A stretch of 64,000 bases of DNA from Rhynchopus euleeides (lineage: Eukaryota > Euglenozoa > Diplonemea > Diplonemida > Diplonemidae), in the NCBI GenBank assembly GCA_963210315.1, contig OY723309.1, forward strand, positions 744,001-808,000, read 5' to 3'. Shown one piece after another: positions 1 through 14,300 of this stretch. The first letter of the stretch is position 1, and every line of letters starts with the position of its first letter. A program made the position numbers and the translations under genes. The notes beneath the pieces are model-generated. The model was not told where the DNA came from, ran no database searches, and worked only from the letters and a program-made list of their open reading frames with translations.

Positions 1-1098
1 CATCTACGCTGATCAGGCTGTCGTGGGGTCCACACTTCATCCCTTCTGAGAAGATGACAATCGTGTCGCAGTCGATTGGAGGTGCAGGTGCTGGTGTCGG
101 TGGGGGTGTCGGAGGTGAAGGCGTTGCAGGTGCCGGCAGTCCGTCATCCCACAGAAGGACTGGTGTGCCTGAAAAAAATCGGTGTTCCCTCCCATGATGA
201 TGGTATCGCTGGTGTGGAAGTACGAAGCTGTGTGTGCGCCACCGTCTGGCATGGGGTAGGACTGCAGCACGTCGCCTGTCTTAACAGAAATCACCTTCAT
301 CGGAGTGGTTGAGACCACCAGCTTGCTCGAGTCTGGAGAGAACGACATATCGCCGGCATGCCCGACCGTCCATGACTTGTAGGGCGAGTAGTTGCTCAAT
401 TCGTAGATGTGGACCGTGTCGCTTCCGTCACCCACGCCCGCGAAGTACAGACCATCAGGCGACACACGGAGGGCAGTGGCAGCGTGATCTGTCACATAAT
501 GGAGAACGCCGCCAGTCGTTGCATCCCACACAATAACCTTCCCAGTGCCCTGTGCCCCACTGATGAGTCTTCCGCCGTCAATGGTGTACGTCAAGGCGAA
601 AACCCGACCGGCTCCGGGTGCCAGATCGTCACCATCAGTGAGGGACAACACCAAGGCACCAGTCTCAGCATCCCAGATGTAGACGTTGTTGTCACCGTGC
701 CCAGAGGCAACGCGTGTCCCGTCTGGTGAGTATGCAACAGAAAGGCATTCCCCTTTCGAGCTGTCCGACCACAGTTCCGTCCCGCTGCTCAAAGTGATAA
801 CAGCAACCCCCCGAGACCACAGCGCTGCCGCTACCTTGTCCCCGTCAGGAGAGAAGGCAACACTGTTGACACCACTGTAGGAGGGCACTGCGACAGGAGC
901 ACCCGTTGTCACGTTGTACACCAGCAAACCACTCGTAGTCGCTGCCACAGCAGCCAGCTCGTCGTCATCCGAAACTGCGACGCTCACGGGCTCGCGCACG
1001 CCGGTTGCAAGCACGCCCTGACAGAGGGGACCCGCACCACTGGGGCATGGTGGGAGTGCACCGAAGCACAGCGACAGGAGTGCCGCTACGGCTGGCAT
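1..1098 (-). CDS. Secreted WD40/YVTN-type beta-propeller protein, partial, with frameshift
   Basis: Reading leftward from an ATG at 1098, the protein starts with a hydrophobic signal-peptide-like stretch (MPAVAALLSLCFGALPPC). About six propeller blades follow, with repeated motifs such as VAFSPDG, VAYSPDG, VYIWDAETG, VIVWDATTG and MSFSPDS. The frame as given ends near position 37 in an odd His/Arg-rich tail. At the A7 run at 172-178 (T7 on the coding strand) a one-base change restores a normal last blade (GTPVLLWDD), then a Pro/Thr/Ala-rich linker and a Cys-containing stretch that stays open to base 1. The gene therefore most likely continues off the window as a surface or secreted protein. 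An upstream ATG at 1311 gives 71 more residues with no signal peptide and is less likely. Propeller identity is firm; ligand and role are unknown. Confidence 0.75.
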
Positions 1099-2393
1099 GG
1101 CTGCGGTGTGTGCAGGTGTGTCGTATCTGTGGGGTGGTGTCAGTGCTGGCTGTGGTGTGCTCGCACAAGGTGGCATCAGCACCAAAGGCGACTGCGGGTT
1201 GCCAACCCCAAATGCAGGAGTGGAGCGGGTGGGGGCAGCACACCAACGGGGCTTGAGACTAGCGACTAGCGGATATGCCGCCATCAGCACCCCTCTGCAC
1301 CTCTTCTTCATTTTGTGAAGGCATGCAAGGTTTTACTTGTGGGCACGAGCGCAGTGGTCCTGGGCGTTGCTGTGTGTAGAGGGCGGTTTTGTGTTTGCTT
1401 CCTCAAAACACACTGCGCGCGTGATACGCTCCACTGACTATTTCGCTGTGACAATCAAGCTCTTTGGGAAATCAAACGATGTTGGATTTTCTTGCAGCAG
1501 GCACGTCACCGTCGGTAAACACTGCCTGATGCGGGTGCTACTGCTCCTGTGTGTTCGACTTCCTCCTTCATTGCAGGCCGTTACACAAAAATACGCCCGA
1601 TTTTCAGCTCAACTGACGGATGCGGAGGAACTTCACAGTGGTGTGTGGAAACACGACCAGTGGCCTGTCTTGAGTTACAGCCATCCAACAAACATCGGTG
1701 GTGTAAAAACTTGGGTTTCGTGATTTTGGAGGGCTAAGGTGGGTTTTTACCCCACCGATGTTTGTGGGGATGACTGTACCTCAAGATCTCTGGAGAGGCC
1801 CCACAGGTATGCGGGTTGACGATTAACACTTACGGACAGGAGGAGGCGGAGGTTATGGTGCAAGCAACGCTGCGTACATTGGTATGTTTGATGTGTGTAG
1901 GTGTCGTCTCTTCTTCCTGTGTGTAGGAGTGTCCACACAGGCGGCCCGTCGGTCATTTCAACCACTGCCTGAGACAGGTTATCGCAAAGTTCCGTTCAGA
2001 CCCACAACATTGTCTATGGAAAGTGGGTAGTTGGGCGGATTGACACAGGATTTTGTCGCACACGACTTGTCACAGATGTGTGTGTGTGTGTGAGGGTGAC
2101 ATAATCGCCTGAGCATTTCCAGGACGGGGTACCCATCTGACAAGTTAAGTTCCAGTTCAGTGTCTCGGGAGAGCAAACTATGCAACCGAGTGAATCTTCA
2201 GAGAAGGAAAGGGAGCAACGAAAATATAGTACTCTGGACGATGATCCATACCGACAGGCGTGTGTGTGTATTCGCAATCCGCAAGGATGAAAAGCCTTCC
2301 CATCTGGCTGTGTGAAACTGACAAGAAACAGCGAACTGCCCCCGCCCCCTTTCAGCCCGCGAAACTGAGGCTTCGATCATGCAACCCCCCGTG
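1099..2393. other. Intergenic; holds hairpin element N
   Basis: No convincing gene is seen between the start of the WD40 gene and the end of the giant channel gene. It contains the inverted-repeat element at 1668-1786 and a short TG microsatellite near 2077-2091. Confidence 0.6.
1668..1786. repeat. 119-bp hairpin MITE (family N), copy 1
   Basis: Two inverted arms of about 40 bp: TCTTGAGTTACAGCCATCC starting at 1668, and its near-complement ending at 1786 (arm reads TCTTGAGGTACAGTCATCC on the other strand). Inside each arm is ACAAACATCGGTGG followed by GTAAAAAC. A partial copy of one arm recurs at 35786-35818, so this is a dispersed element and not a lone terminator hairpin. Confidence 0.7.
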
Positions 2394-5300
2394 TTACCTG
2401 TGAGCCACAAGCTGCCGTTTGTCATGCGAGTCCTCATCAGCCCCAGAGGGCTGCTGCTGCTGCTGAACAGTGGTGCCCTGCTTCCGCAGTATGGACATGA
2501 TGCTCTTTGCACTCTTCTCCACACTCACATCCACCTGCGCGAGTGACAGGTGCTGCTGCTGCCGCTCCTTCACATAAGCGCTGATCGTGCTGCTCGCCAC
2601 AACCTCCCAGGCAAGCTGGTGCGATGTCGGGCTCTTCAGCCGCTCATCGTCCTCCGCTACACGCCAGCAGAACAACGGGATCTGGTTGTTCCGCTGCAGC
2701 TTCTGGAAGAGGAAGACAAATGGGTGCTCCGCCTTGTCGGCACGCCGGCACACCGTGAACTGATACATCAGCGAGATCTGCTTCGACCAGTCTCGTGTGG
2801 TGGCCTCTGCAGCCTTCTGGTACACCTCACCCACAACCGCGATGAGGATGTTGAGGAACAGGAGCTGCCCGAACACCACCAGGAACACATAAAACACAGG
2901 CCCCAGCATGTAGTGCGCAACGAGGAGGTCGTCAAAACCCCCCACACCAGGGTAGTCACCCAGCACAATCCTCAGCACGATGAAGAGGCTTTGACCGATG
3001 CTGTGGTATGAATGTAGCTGCCCGCCGAATGCGATGTAAAGCCCGAAGACAAACGCCACCAACACCTCGATGTACAGCAGGAAGAAGAGCAGCACCTTCC
3101 TGTGCCCCATGGTGTGTATGATGGCGCGGATGACAGGCCCGATCTTCGGGACTATGACAAGCGTTTTGAGGCCCTTCACCCAAGCGAGGAGCATCACGAT
3201 CCCAAGGAGGAGGTGCAGGTGCGTGAAGCTGCTCGCAATCTCCACAAAGTCTTCGTAGAACACCTGGCTGTCGCCGTGGGAGAGGGCGTTGGAGATGTCC
3301 TCATCGGAGAGGATGAATATTTTAATCCGGATGTACGACGCTGCGGCAAGCAGGATTGCCATTAGGATGTCGACCAGCTTCCCACTCGCGAAGACAAACA
3401 CAATGGTCTCCCGCAGGAGGATGTTGAAGAAGGATGCCACGTATATTATGTACCGCTTCAGCTTCCGCAGCTTCGACCCGAAGAAATTCGACTTTGCAAT
3501 GCAGTCCTCACAACGGCATGGGCATGCCTGGCTCCGCAGGACCACCGCCGGGTCCAGAGACTCCCCATTCAACAGGCGGAATCCGCACTGGGGACCCACG
3601 CTGGGTGCGCTGCTGGGGAGGGGTGACCCAACCTCGCGTATCTCCAGCGGGCTGAAGCAGGCCTCCGAATCGCTCGACGAATCAGAGTGTTGGGATGTGT
3701 CGGAATCGCCCTCGTCTCTCTCCCGCCTCGCCCGGATGATCTCTATCGTCTTCTGCGTGAGGACATCCTGCGACGCGCCCTGCGTGATGCAGGAGAACCC
3801 CCTTTCGGAAAACGACGCATCCTCTGTCCCTTCGGAGTGCAGGACAGTCACCTCCGATGCAAACCGCACACCCGGCGCTGCCGCTGCCGCAGCCGCGACA
3901 GGGGTCACGGCGGCGGACCCCCTCTTCGAACACCCCCGCGCCACCACTGCGTTAAGCGGCTGCCCCCCACGGCTCGCCTCCGCACAGCCCCCGTCGTCGC
4001 TCACATTGTCCCGCGGGGAACCCTTCACAGCCCCGATGTCAATCGCGACGCCGCCGATGCCACTACCCCCTGCCCCTCCCTGGTCGGGGTGCTGCGCAGG
4101 CTGCGCCCTCCTGGGGGAGACGCCAACCAGAGGCGCATGCTCGTCAGCAGCCTCCTCGGGGTCTTTGTTGTCAAAAGCGGAGTGCCGCTTCGCGGGGGGT
4201 GCAGGCTTGGCGAGGGTCAGGGCGGTGTCGATGCGGAGGGGGTGCTGCTGGTGCTGCTGCTGCTGCTGCTGCTGGGAGGCGGGACTCGCAGCCCCCCGCT
4301 CCTCCATGAGGTATGGTGTGACCGGCTGCGGCTTGTGCTGCTGCTGCTGCCGCATCGTCTCGTTCCGCAGGAATTCCCTCCGGTGCCTCGCACGCTGCCC
4401 GTCGACATCGTGGAGGACGTTTTTAACCAGACCCAACACCCTGGAGGCAACCCTCGAGGCGAACTGGTAGAAATCGAGCATCACCACAGAGATGAACATC
4501 AAAATGTAGAGAAAAAGCCATGCCTCCAGGAAGGCGAACAGCCCGCCAGTCCCACTCCAGGAGCTGTATGGGTCGACCCGCATTGCGACGACATCCACGG
4601 AGGGCATGACATATCCATGGGGAAGCGATTCAACGTGGAAGGCTGCCACCACAGTCATATCCACGGATGGCTGGTAGTATGTCAGCATCAGGGAGAAGAG
4701 CCTCACGGTGGGGTCGAGGAACTCCCCAGCTCTGACGGATGCGAGGGTTGGCTCGTCGCTGAGCTGGACATCCACAACCTCCCCTTCATCAACGGCGTAG
4801 GCTATCGAGGTCTGCGAGGATGTGAAGGTGTACACCCCGCGCTTCCTCCACCGGGTGTTGTTCGGCGTCAGGGTGGCGGACGCCCCGTCGGTATCCCCCT
4901 CCCCGTATGCAGGGAAGCACAGCCGGGGCGTGCCGCCCGACGGGTCACACCCGGAAGCCAGGCTCCCCCGGGGGCACTGCTCTGGAAGGACACGGAGGAT
5001 GCTGACCCTTGCAGCCCCCACCAGATCGTAGACCCCCATCACACTCTGATCGGTGCAGATTCCCTCGTTGAATACCGGCCCTCTCAGGAGGAGGAATGGC
5101 AGTGCTGTCTCGATCCACTTCTGGAGGTCACCCAAAGAGGATGTGGATTTGAAGTCGTTGATGTAGGGCTGGATTCTGCCGAGCGGGTCGGTTGGGGGAG
5201 CGGCCTTCATGCTGGAGACGTGGGAGCTTAGCGACATGGAGGACCAGAACCGGTCTGTGGAGGCCAGGACATCGTATGTCGTGATGCGGAACGTCACCAC

Positions 5301-8300
5301 AGTGAGGAGGATGAGGAAGAGGACGTACCACAGGGCCTGGGCAAACGCCTTCTTCTCCGCAAAATTCTCAAGCTTGGTGTGCAGAGCCTGGTCCGCGTTG
5401 AGCTGTGTGATCTGCCTGTTCAGGACACGCAGCGTCTCAGGAACCTCGGGTGAAATCGGATCCTCACCCTTTTCTGCTAATAACGTCTCCACAGCAGCCT
5501 CCGGCTCCGCCTGGTCATCAACATTCGCACGCGCCATCGCTAAGGCGTGCTCCTCACTCACGCCGATCTGCTGCTGCTGGCGGAAACTCAGCGCAATGGC
5601 GATGTCATGGCAGTCCATTCCCTCGTGGTTCTTCAACCCTGCGCTTGCCCCAGCCTGCAGCAGAGCCTGCGTCACGGTGAAATGGGCAAACTGCGAGGCA
5701 GTCATGAGGGCGGTATCCCCCGTCGTGCAGAGCAGCCCGTTGTGATGCACGCTGGAGTCAGACGCCTGCTGCCATATGATATCGGGGTGGCAGCAGCACC
5801 TCACCTGGTAGTCCAGGAGCATCCGCACCCCCGAGTCACCGCAGTCCTCCTGGGCTCTATCGACTAACACCTTCAGGCAGTCTGTCGAGCAGGAGTATGC
5901 CGCATAGTGTGCTGCGGTAAACCCCAGCTTCGTCCTCCGCGTCGGCATCAGCGCTGACCCCTGGGGGAAAAACCCCGGCTCCCCTTCTTGCCCCACGCTG
6001 CCCTCCCCGCCGCCCTGCTGCAGCTGCCCCCCCGGCACGGCTCCCGGGTGTGCCTTCTGCAGCGCATCCCTAGCGGGCTCTGCGACCATCCCATGCTGGG
6101 GTGCGCCTGGGCCCCGCTTTGCCTGCTTCATGACAGGGTCGCCAAGCTCCGCTGTTGCGAGAGAGAGGAGGTCTGGAGCATTCAGAAGGCTCAGCCAGTG
6201 GAGGAGGGAAAGCCGGTCGTCCTTCAGCTGGTCCTGCTCCCCGGGGGCTTCCTGCTGGTAGGTTGTGGTGTGGCCCAAGGGGGCGGCGGTCTCGATGGTT
6301 CGCAAGCTCCGCGTCCACCTGTGGCGTCTCTCGATGTAGATCGGGGTGATGGAGGTCGTCATCTTCTTCTCCAGCTGGTTCGCAGAGAGGAAGGGGTGCG
6401 CCTTCAGGACAAGGGGTAGCGTTGCAGACTCGGGTGGCTCTGCGACAACCCAAGGGGCGCGCTGCAGCAGCTTGGCCAGGCCAAATTCGAGCTGGGGTGG
6501 CGTGCGTTTTTTCCGGATAATCTGGACATCCGACACATCGATGTCTGGGTCATTCCTCGGCTTCCGGGAGGAATGTGCGGACATCACCCTCAGGAGCGTG
6601 AGGACCAGGTAGGGTTTTTCAACGCAGGTGCACGCCAGGGCGGCGAGCGATGCGGCAGCAGCTGCAGCCGCAGTCGCGAGGCTCGACTCCTGCCACTTCT
6701 TCGCCCCCATCGCGAAAATCCCGCACCTGTCGAAGTATGCCCCGATGCACTGCAGGACGGACGCCAGATCCGCCTCCTCGGCTTTCGCACTCCGCTCATC
6801 ATCCTGGCCTCCGGAAACCCCCTCTCCGGGCCAGCCTGGGTTGGCACTACCACCACCACCTCCACCTCCTCCGCCCAACACACCAACTCCAGATCTCGCC
6901 TTCCCATTCATCATCCTGAAGGACTGCAGACGCCGGGCGAGCTTGTCAGGCCTGGCGCTAGATTTTGCCTTCTGGACCATATTGCTGTCCCCTGGCACTT
7001 CGGAGTGTGACGGGATGCCATGCGCTAACAGCATAGGGGAGAGGGAGTAAGCCCCAACCTCTGCAGAGGTCGCAGCCGACGCAGCGCTATCAGTGCGGGA
7101 GGAGGTGGGGGAGTCGGGTATGTCGAGCCATTTGGTGTTGACCAGCTCCGCCTTCTCCACCGGGCGTGACTCCCCCACATAGACAGACTTCGTGAAGAGA
7201 TCCCTCCGGTGGGTGAAGGACGAACGCATCAGCATCGACACCATCTGCCTCCGAGCGTTATCCGCGGGATCGACCCTATCCTCTGCGGACGTGAGGAACA
7301 TATGCATCGCCTCACCCTCCCCTGGGGGGAGATGGGGGATGCTTGGGGACTCTAAAGGCATCAACTGAACCCGGCTGGTGTGCATCGCCTCCGTGTTGAC
7401 GCTGTGGATCGGAATGGACAGCCTCTCCAGTGTCCTGTGGAGGAGGGGTGCGCCGTCATTCGGGGAGAATCGGTTCCAGTTCAGCTCGCAATGTGTCCCG
7501 CCGGGCTGCTCGATGTACTCTGCGGAGCGGGGGAACCATATGTCGCGGTAGCACCTGAGCCTGATGAAATCCCCGTTGCTGTTCCTCCCCTTCAGCGGGG
7601 TGTCCGACATGACCACCCCGCCCTTCAGCATCTGCTCCAGCACATCCACGAGGCACAGCTCCACCGCGAGCTCGATGGGCAGCAGACACCACTGGTTTTC
7701 ACTCAAATCCTCCATTCGCACCTCCGCCGACTTCTCTTCACCCCGCCCCTGCGCCGCCGCCGGGGCGGCTGCCGCCGGGATTGCAAAAGTCGCCTCACCC
7801 TTCGGGGCCTGCCGGATGCCCGGGGCACCCCCAGCCTGCCCTCCCTGGAGGAGGCGTCTGGGGTTGCGTTTCCGGAGCAGCATGCGCCTCGCGAAGACTG
7901 TCTGTGTGGAGGGCACCACCTGCACCGGGAGCGGGCTGAGCGACTTAGGGACATGCGAGGCGAGCTCGACAAACTCGTCGTGGTCCCTCCCCTCGGCAGA
8001 GGCGTTGACGAGGCGGACGCACTCCAGGAGGAGGAGGCGGCACTTCTTCCGGAAGTCGGTGGAGTCGTCGCCGGATTGCCCATTCCCGGAGGACCCCCCA
8101 CGCGAACCTGCTGTTTTAACGAGCAGGACATGGAGGGGGTAGCGCAGGGCGCAGTAGTCATGCGGCTCAAACTTCACCCCCGCGATAGAAAATCCTCGGG
8201 TGAACCATTCGTCATGAAGGCCACGAGTCCCTTTGCTGCGGATGATGGAGGCAACCTCGGGGCTGGACAGGGCACGCGACATGGCGAGGTAGAGCTCGGC

Positions 8301-11300
8301 AGACCGGGGTGTGGACCCAAAGTCGAACCCGTTGAATGCCTTCCTCGCCTCCGGGTCCTTGAGAAACTCCGGGTAGTCTATCCCGCGCACCGAGAGGAGG
8401 AAGCGCATTACCTCCTGCGAGGCGTGAGGCGTTGCATCCCAGGTGAGGCGCGCCTTGGCCCCGGCTTGCCTCTGGAGGTTGCTGGCGGAGCGCGGGGGCG
8501 CCATGACCCGCTTCAGCAGCTGGAGGTGGTTCCCGAGGAGATCGACGTAGACCCCAGGGGCTGCCACTTCATTCTCTGCGCAGAACCTCAGCTCGTTGAG
8601 TGAGGGGAGGACGTCGTATTGGGCATGCCCCGCAACCACAACCCCGTTGGTGAATACGGTGAGGGGGCAGCGCAGGTCAAACGCGTTCCGGATGTGCTCC
8701 AATATCTCCTTCGCCTCATCCCAACGCTCCCACTCGACGGAGGTTTTGAGGTGCTGCACCTCGACAGCTGCGCCGCATTCCCCGATAAGGCACCGGATGG
8801 TGAGGCGCCTTCCATACACCGAGGCGCAGTGGAGGGCAGAGCTCAGAAGAGGACCGATCTGCTCCAACGCCATGCGTGTTGTGGTGTCGACGAGGTTGGC
8901 CGAATCGAACACCTCGCTATCCGCAGGGGGGTGCGCTGCAGCGGAGATGAACATGTCGTCCACCATCGACCCCTCCTTCTCCGGCTGACGCGTGTTGCTG
9001 TCTGTGGCGGTGGCAGGTGTGTCATCCAGAACAGAGGTGATGAGCTCGCGGTGGGCTGCGCGGTGGAAGGAGAGGCTGTCCTTCACCAGGCGTGTGTCGC
9101 CCTCCCCTTTCGCGCCTGGCATCGCTGCGGCGTTGAGTATCGCATAGTCCCAGCTGGCTCGGAGGTCAAGCGGGTTGGGACACCCACAGGTCCCATAAAG
9201 AGCCCTGACGAAGGAGAGGGCGACAGGCTCTGTGCAGCGCATCTTCACCGTCATCAGCCAGCCGAGCTGTTCAAACTCCTTGGGCACGGTGGGGGTTGCT
9301 CGGGTCAGGAGGGATAGATCGCACTCCACCTTCATCTCGACGGGGCCCGTCTCCCCGGACGCAGCCTGCCACACATCGATATGCTGAGGCATGACCCCTC
9401 CGTGGGGCCTGCTGTGTGCCAACACAACCTGCTCCTCCGCAGGACCGATCCGCACCACGACCCACCTCCCTCTGTCATCCGACTGCAGGGCGTGCTGCTT
9501 GCTCGCCCCAGCTGTGTAGCGGTACTCCGGCCAGCGGTTCCTCCCGCAGTATTCCTGCCGCTCATACACCCCGCTGGCATGGGGGAACTTCGGAAGCGAC
9601 ACCACCAGCTGGTGGGGGATGTGCTGCTCACACAGGGCGAGGCTCTGCCGGCACACCGACATCCGCTCCACCGAACACCCCTCAGTGCTGAAGCTGTTCT
9701 CCCACAGCAGGGCTGCGGACCCCCCTCCGATGTCCTGCTTGCTGGGGTCGGGCACCCCGGGCTGCGCCTGCTCCGGGCACCCCCAGAACCTCCGGATGAA
9801 GGCAGCACCCTTCACATCGCGGTGCTCCACCAGAATGCCCCTCACGATGATGGCAAACGCGGTGTTCCCATCCGCATCTAAAGCGAGGAGGAAGTTTCGA
9901 TGCCTCGCAGAGCGAGCCATGGTTTCTGGGCCGAGGAGGCGTAGCGCAATGCTCTCTGCGACATATCCACTGCAGTGGGATGCGATCGTGCCATGCGCTG
10001 GGGGGAGCATTGCTGCGGTGCAGGCTGCGTGAAGAGCCGTCCCGCTGAGCCTCCCCCGGAGGACGCGGGTCAGCCCTATGGAGGGGCAGAGCCCCGCAGG
10101 GAGGTAGTCGCGGCACCCGCAGGCCTGGCAGCGCGAATCAGGCCCCCCCCCGGGGGTGCATGCCGACTGCCAGCCGCGGCAGCGCTTCTCGATAACCCCG
10201 CTCCGCGCGTCGTAGACACCCCACCAGCAGATCGCGTCACGCTCCGTCAGGCAGACCAGCAGCTTAAACCCCTGAAACTGCTGCCCCCCGGGTTTGAGAA
10301 TCGCCTTCAGCACGACCTGCTCCTGCGCTCCCCCTTTGAAGGCATGCGTCCCTTTGAAGGTGCGGAGAAGCACCATATCAGCACCCTCCTTAGTGCGGAC
10401 CCAGGGTCCCAGGAGGTCTTTCCTTCTGAGGTGGGCGGACTGCTCGTGGAGGCGGAGGACGTATCGGGAAGGGTCGCTGCGGTCCTCCCAAATCGAGTTC
10501 TGGAAGTTGATGTGTGGGACGAGGTGGAGGGGCCGCCCCCGCTCCGCGTTGTGGGAGAGGAGCAGCTCGACGATGGGGAGGCGGCCGAGGAGGACTGCGA
10601 GGTGGAGGGGGGTCCAGCCGTCGCGGTCTTCGATGTCCACCTTGGCTCGCATGGAGGCGTCGGAGGCACCCAGGAGGCTATGGACGGCGAGGGTGTTGTC
10701 CATGATGACAGCCCAGTGGAGGGCGGTGAGGCGTGCTGGGTCAGGCGCGTCGAGGAGGCGCTGTGCGGTGTGGTCGTTCTTTTTGGACCGCGCCACGACA
10801 TCCGTGACAGTGGTGATGTCCCCCCGGATGACAGCCAGGTGGAGGTCGGTATGCACCCCAGCGCGGAGCTGCCTGTCCCAATGGGTGGAGTCCTCCTCAG
10901 AGACAGCGCCCCGCGCCTTCTCCGCCTCGCTGAGGTCGGAGAGGGTGGGGGCTGCCTGAAGCAGTTTGTAGCAGAGCTGTGCCTGCTCCTTTGTTTTGTA
11001 CTTTGCGTCGGTGAAGCCGGTGCGGCAGAGGGCTGCGTCGAACACGCTCATGCCCTGCTTGTTGAGGAGGTTGAGGGGGTGCCCGGAGGTGACGAGCCAC
11101 ACGACGACGCCGACGTGGCAGTGGAGCGCCGCTCCGTGGAGGGGGGTGTCGACAAAGGTGCCCGGCTCGCACAGCGGGCAGCCGTGGAGGTGGAAGGAGG
11201 AGGCGAGGGGGAGGTCGCCCGAGGAGCATGCCAGGTACATCAGGGTCTTGCCGTCCATCCCGCGCTCGTTCCAGATGGCGGGGCGGGCGACGCAGAAGGC

Positions 11301-14300
11301 TTTGATGTTGTCGATGAGCTCCTCGCGGACAGTGAGGCCCACGCCGCTTTTGAGGAGCATGCCGACATGTACCACAGCAGCGTAGATATTGTCAAGGGAG
11401 AGGGTCTCGTTGAAGGCCACCCAGTGGTCTGCCTCCTCCTCCTCTGCCCCGGAGGACACGTCGCTGGGAGCGGGTTCTGCGGCAGCAGGGTCGTGCTGCT
11501 GCGCGCGGGTGATGCGTGCGGTGTCGGTGTAGACGTCGGAGATGCCGCAGCGGGCGAGGATGCCTGTGCCGGTGGCGGCGAAGTCTTCTTCTCCGACGTA
11601 GCGGTCGCCGCGGCCCAGTTCCCAGAAGTAGCCCACAAGACCTTGCATCACGGCGATGCAGTCGCTGGGGTTCAGCACACCGGCACGCATGCCCTTCTTT
11701 GCCATTTCAACGGCCAAGAATTTCGCATCTCTGTTGTGCAGCACAAAGTTGCAGCTGAACATGAACTCGCCCCGCTCGATGCCCTTCTTCAGAAGCTCTT
11801 CGATGAATCCTCTGTGCTGTGCAGGGTTGAGCCAGTAGGTCTCGAACCCCCAGTCCTCCTCTGTGAGGAGTTCGAACTGTGCACGGAAGTATGCCTCCTT
11901 CACACCGTCGTGGTCTGCCTTGTTCACATTCTGCAGAAACACACCCAGACCCATCGGCAGCATCGACGGGTTCCGCACATTCTGCAGCTTCGCAGAGGTC
12001 AGCACCACACGGTACAGATCCTTCACACGCTTCCGCAGCTTCTCCTCGCCATCCTCTGTGAAGCCCTTCCACCGCAGCTTCAGCTCTGTCGCCTCTGTGG
12101 CTCCCTCAATCTCCTCAAAATACTTCGGCATCTCCAGACGCGTTGTGCTGGGGGTGCAGAAGTCCAACCCAGGTGCCGACAGGAACACCACCGTATCCGG
12201 AGTACGGGGACACAGCTGGTTCACTGTGGACCCACACCCATCCACGAAGTAGTACCCCTCCTGTGAGATACACACGCCTGTGCACAGCTCGGTCAGCGAG
12301 AGGGACAGCACATCCTCGAGGTGTGCTGCAGAATCAAACCCATACCGGAGGGGGTCATAGGTGAGGCACTGCAGCGTAGCAGCCCAGGCCTGCAGCACAC
12401 CCGATGCATGCACAGCACCCTGCAGGTAGTCCATGATGCGGGACGCGCTCCGCACAGCCGTCTCCTCGATGTAGAGATCCCATTCAATGTCATCGGCCGC
12501 CCGCTCACCTCCCTGCTTGAGCTCTGCATGCAGCTGCTCGACCAGCTGGGCGGAAGCAGACTCACGCAGCTGCTCCTTCTCCACGACACCTGCCCAAACA
12601 GAGGGTTCGTGCAGGCAGGCCAGCGGCACGGAGCGCAGGATGGAGAAGAACTCGGCGTAGCGCCCGTCCGTGGTGACACGTGCTACCGCTGCGTAGAAGG
12701 CCTCAGGGATGCGCCTGTCGAGAACGATGCGTGTGGATCGCTCCAGCCGCTTCACCTCCCCCGCAGTGATGGAGAAGCACCCCGTGCCGTAGAGCTCCTC
12801 GCCTGTGGGGCACTCGGGGGTGCTGAGGCGGTCCACAGCAGCGGCGTCGAGCGTCAGGGTCTTGTCGTCGTGCAGGCGGTGCAGGGGGGTTGCCAGCTGC
12901 ACGTCGGGGACGCCTTCGACAATGGGGTCGCGTGCGTCGGAGCGGCCAAGTAGGCCGAGGAACGTGGCTGCCAGGCGCTTGTTGCAGTTGAACTGCTTCT
13001 CGGGGTGGAAGGACCCTGCATTGTAGACGTGCTCGCGCCCCGCCCCCTTGATGTTGCAGTATTGGAATTTCGCAGCCTCGGTGGCCAGGTCGTGGACCCC
13101 CTGGTCAACACGCGCCCCGTCAGGGAGGTAGTAGGCAAAGCTGTCGTGGTGCACTTCGGTGGTGGAGGTGGCGCAGGGGCCAGGTGCGGTCAGGCCGGTC
13201 TGGACCTGGACGATGCGTGTGGTGTCGGTGTAGACGTCGGAGATGCCGCAGCGGGCGAGGATGCCTGTGCCGGTGGCGGCGAAGTCTTCTTCTCCGACGT
13301 AGCGGTCGCCACGGCCCAGTTCCCAGAAGTAGCCCACAAGACCTTGCATCACGGCGATGCAGTCGCTGGGGTTCAGTACGCCGGCACGCATGCCTTTCTT
13401 TGCCATTTCAACGGCCAAGAATTTCGCATCCCTGTTGTGCAGCACAAAGTTGCAGCTGAACAGAAACTCGCCCCGCTCGATGCCCTTCTTCAGAAGCTCT
13501 TCGATGAAGCCTCTGTGCTGTGCAGGGTTGAGCCAGTAGGTCTCGAACCCCCAGTCCTCCTCTGTGAGGAGCTCGAACTGTGCACGGAAGTACGCCTCCT
13601 TCACACCGTCGTGGTCTGCCTTGTTCACATTCTGCAGAAACACACCCAGACCCATCGGCAGCATCGACGGGTTCCGCACATTCTGCAGCTTCGCAGAGGT
13701 CAACACCACACGGTACAGATCCTTCACACGCTTCCGCAGCTTCTCCTCGCCATCCTCTGTGAAGCCCTTCCACCGCAGCTTCAGCTCTGTCGCCTCTGTG
13801 GCTCCCTCAATCTCCTCAAAATACTTCGGCATCTCCAGACGCGTTGTGCTGGGGGTGCAGAAGTCCAACCCAGGTGCCGACAGGAACACCACCGTGTCCG
13901 GAGTACGGGGACACAGCTGGTTCATCGCCGGGCCACACCCATCCACGAAGTAGTACCCCTCCTGTGAGATACACACGCCTGTGCACAGCTCGGTCAGCGA
14001 GAGGGACAGCACATACTCCAGGTGTTCCGACGACACGAAGCCGTGCCTGCGGGGGCAGTGCCTCAGTGCCTCCACGAAAGCCACCCACCGGGCCGCCGAC
14101 CGCGACAAGCTGCTGCCCTCCGCCCTGTCCCCGAAGTAGCCCATCTGATCGGTGCTGTTGACCACAGCCGTCTCCGCGACATACAGGTCCCAGCTGCTGT
14201 CCTCCTTACCCGTCAGCTCCTTCACCTCCGCAAGGCCCTCCTCGTGCCGGGCATGCTCGAAGGCCACCACGCCGTCCCACCTCTCGGGCACCGCCAGCTC

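Noticed and set aside
170-190. Intron 3' splice site (T-run plus CAG) in the WD40 gene
   Set aside because: No matching donor or removed segment is needed; a single base change in the homopolymer restores the frame exactly and no other gene here has introns.
3687-5231. Long plus-strand open frames opposite the channel gene (also 9975-12266 and 13005-13967)
   Set aside because: They mirror the minus-strand coding sequence, including the repeated modules, and read as low-quality protein. They are expected antisense frames in GC-rich coding DNA.
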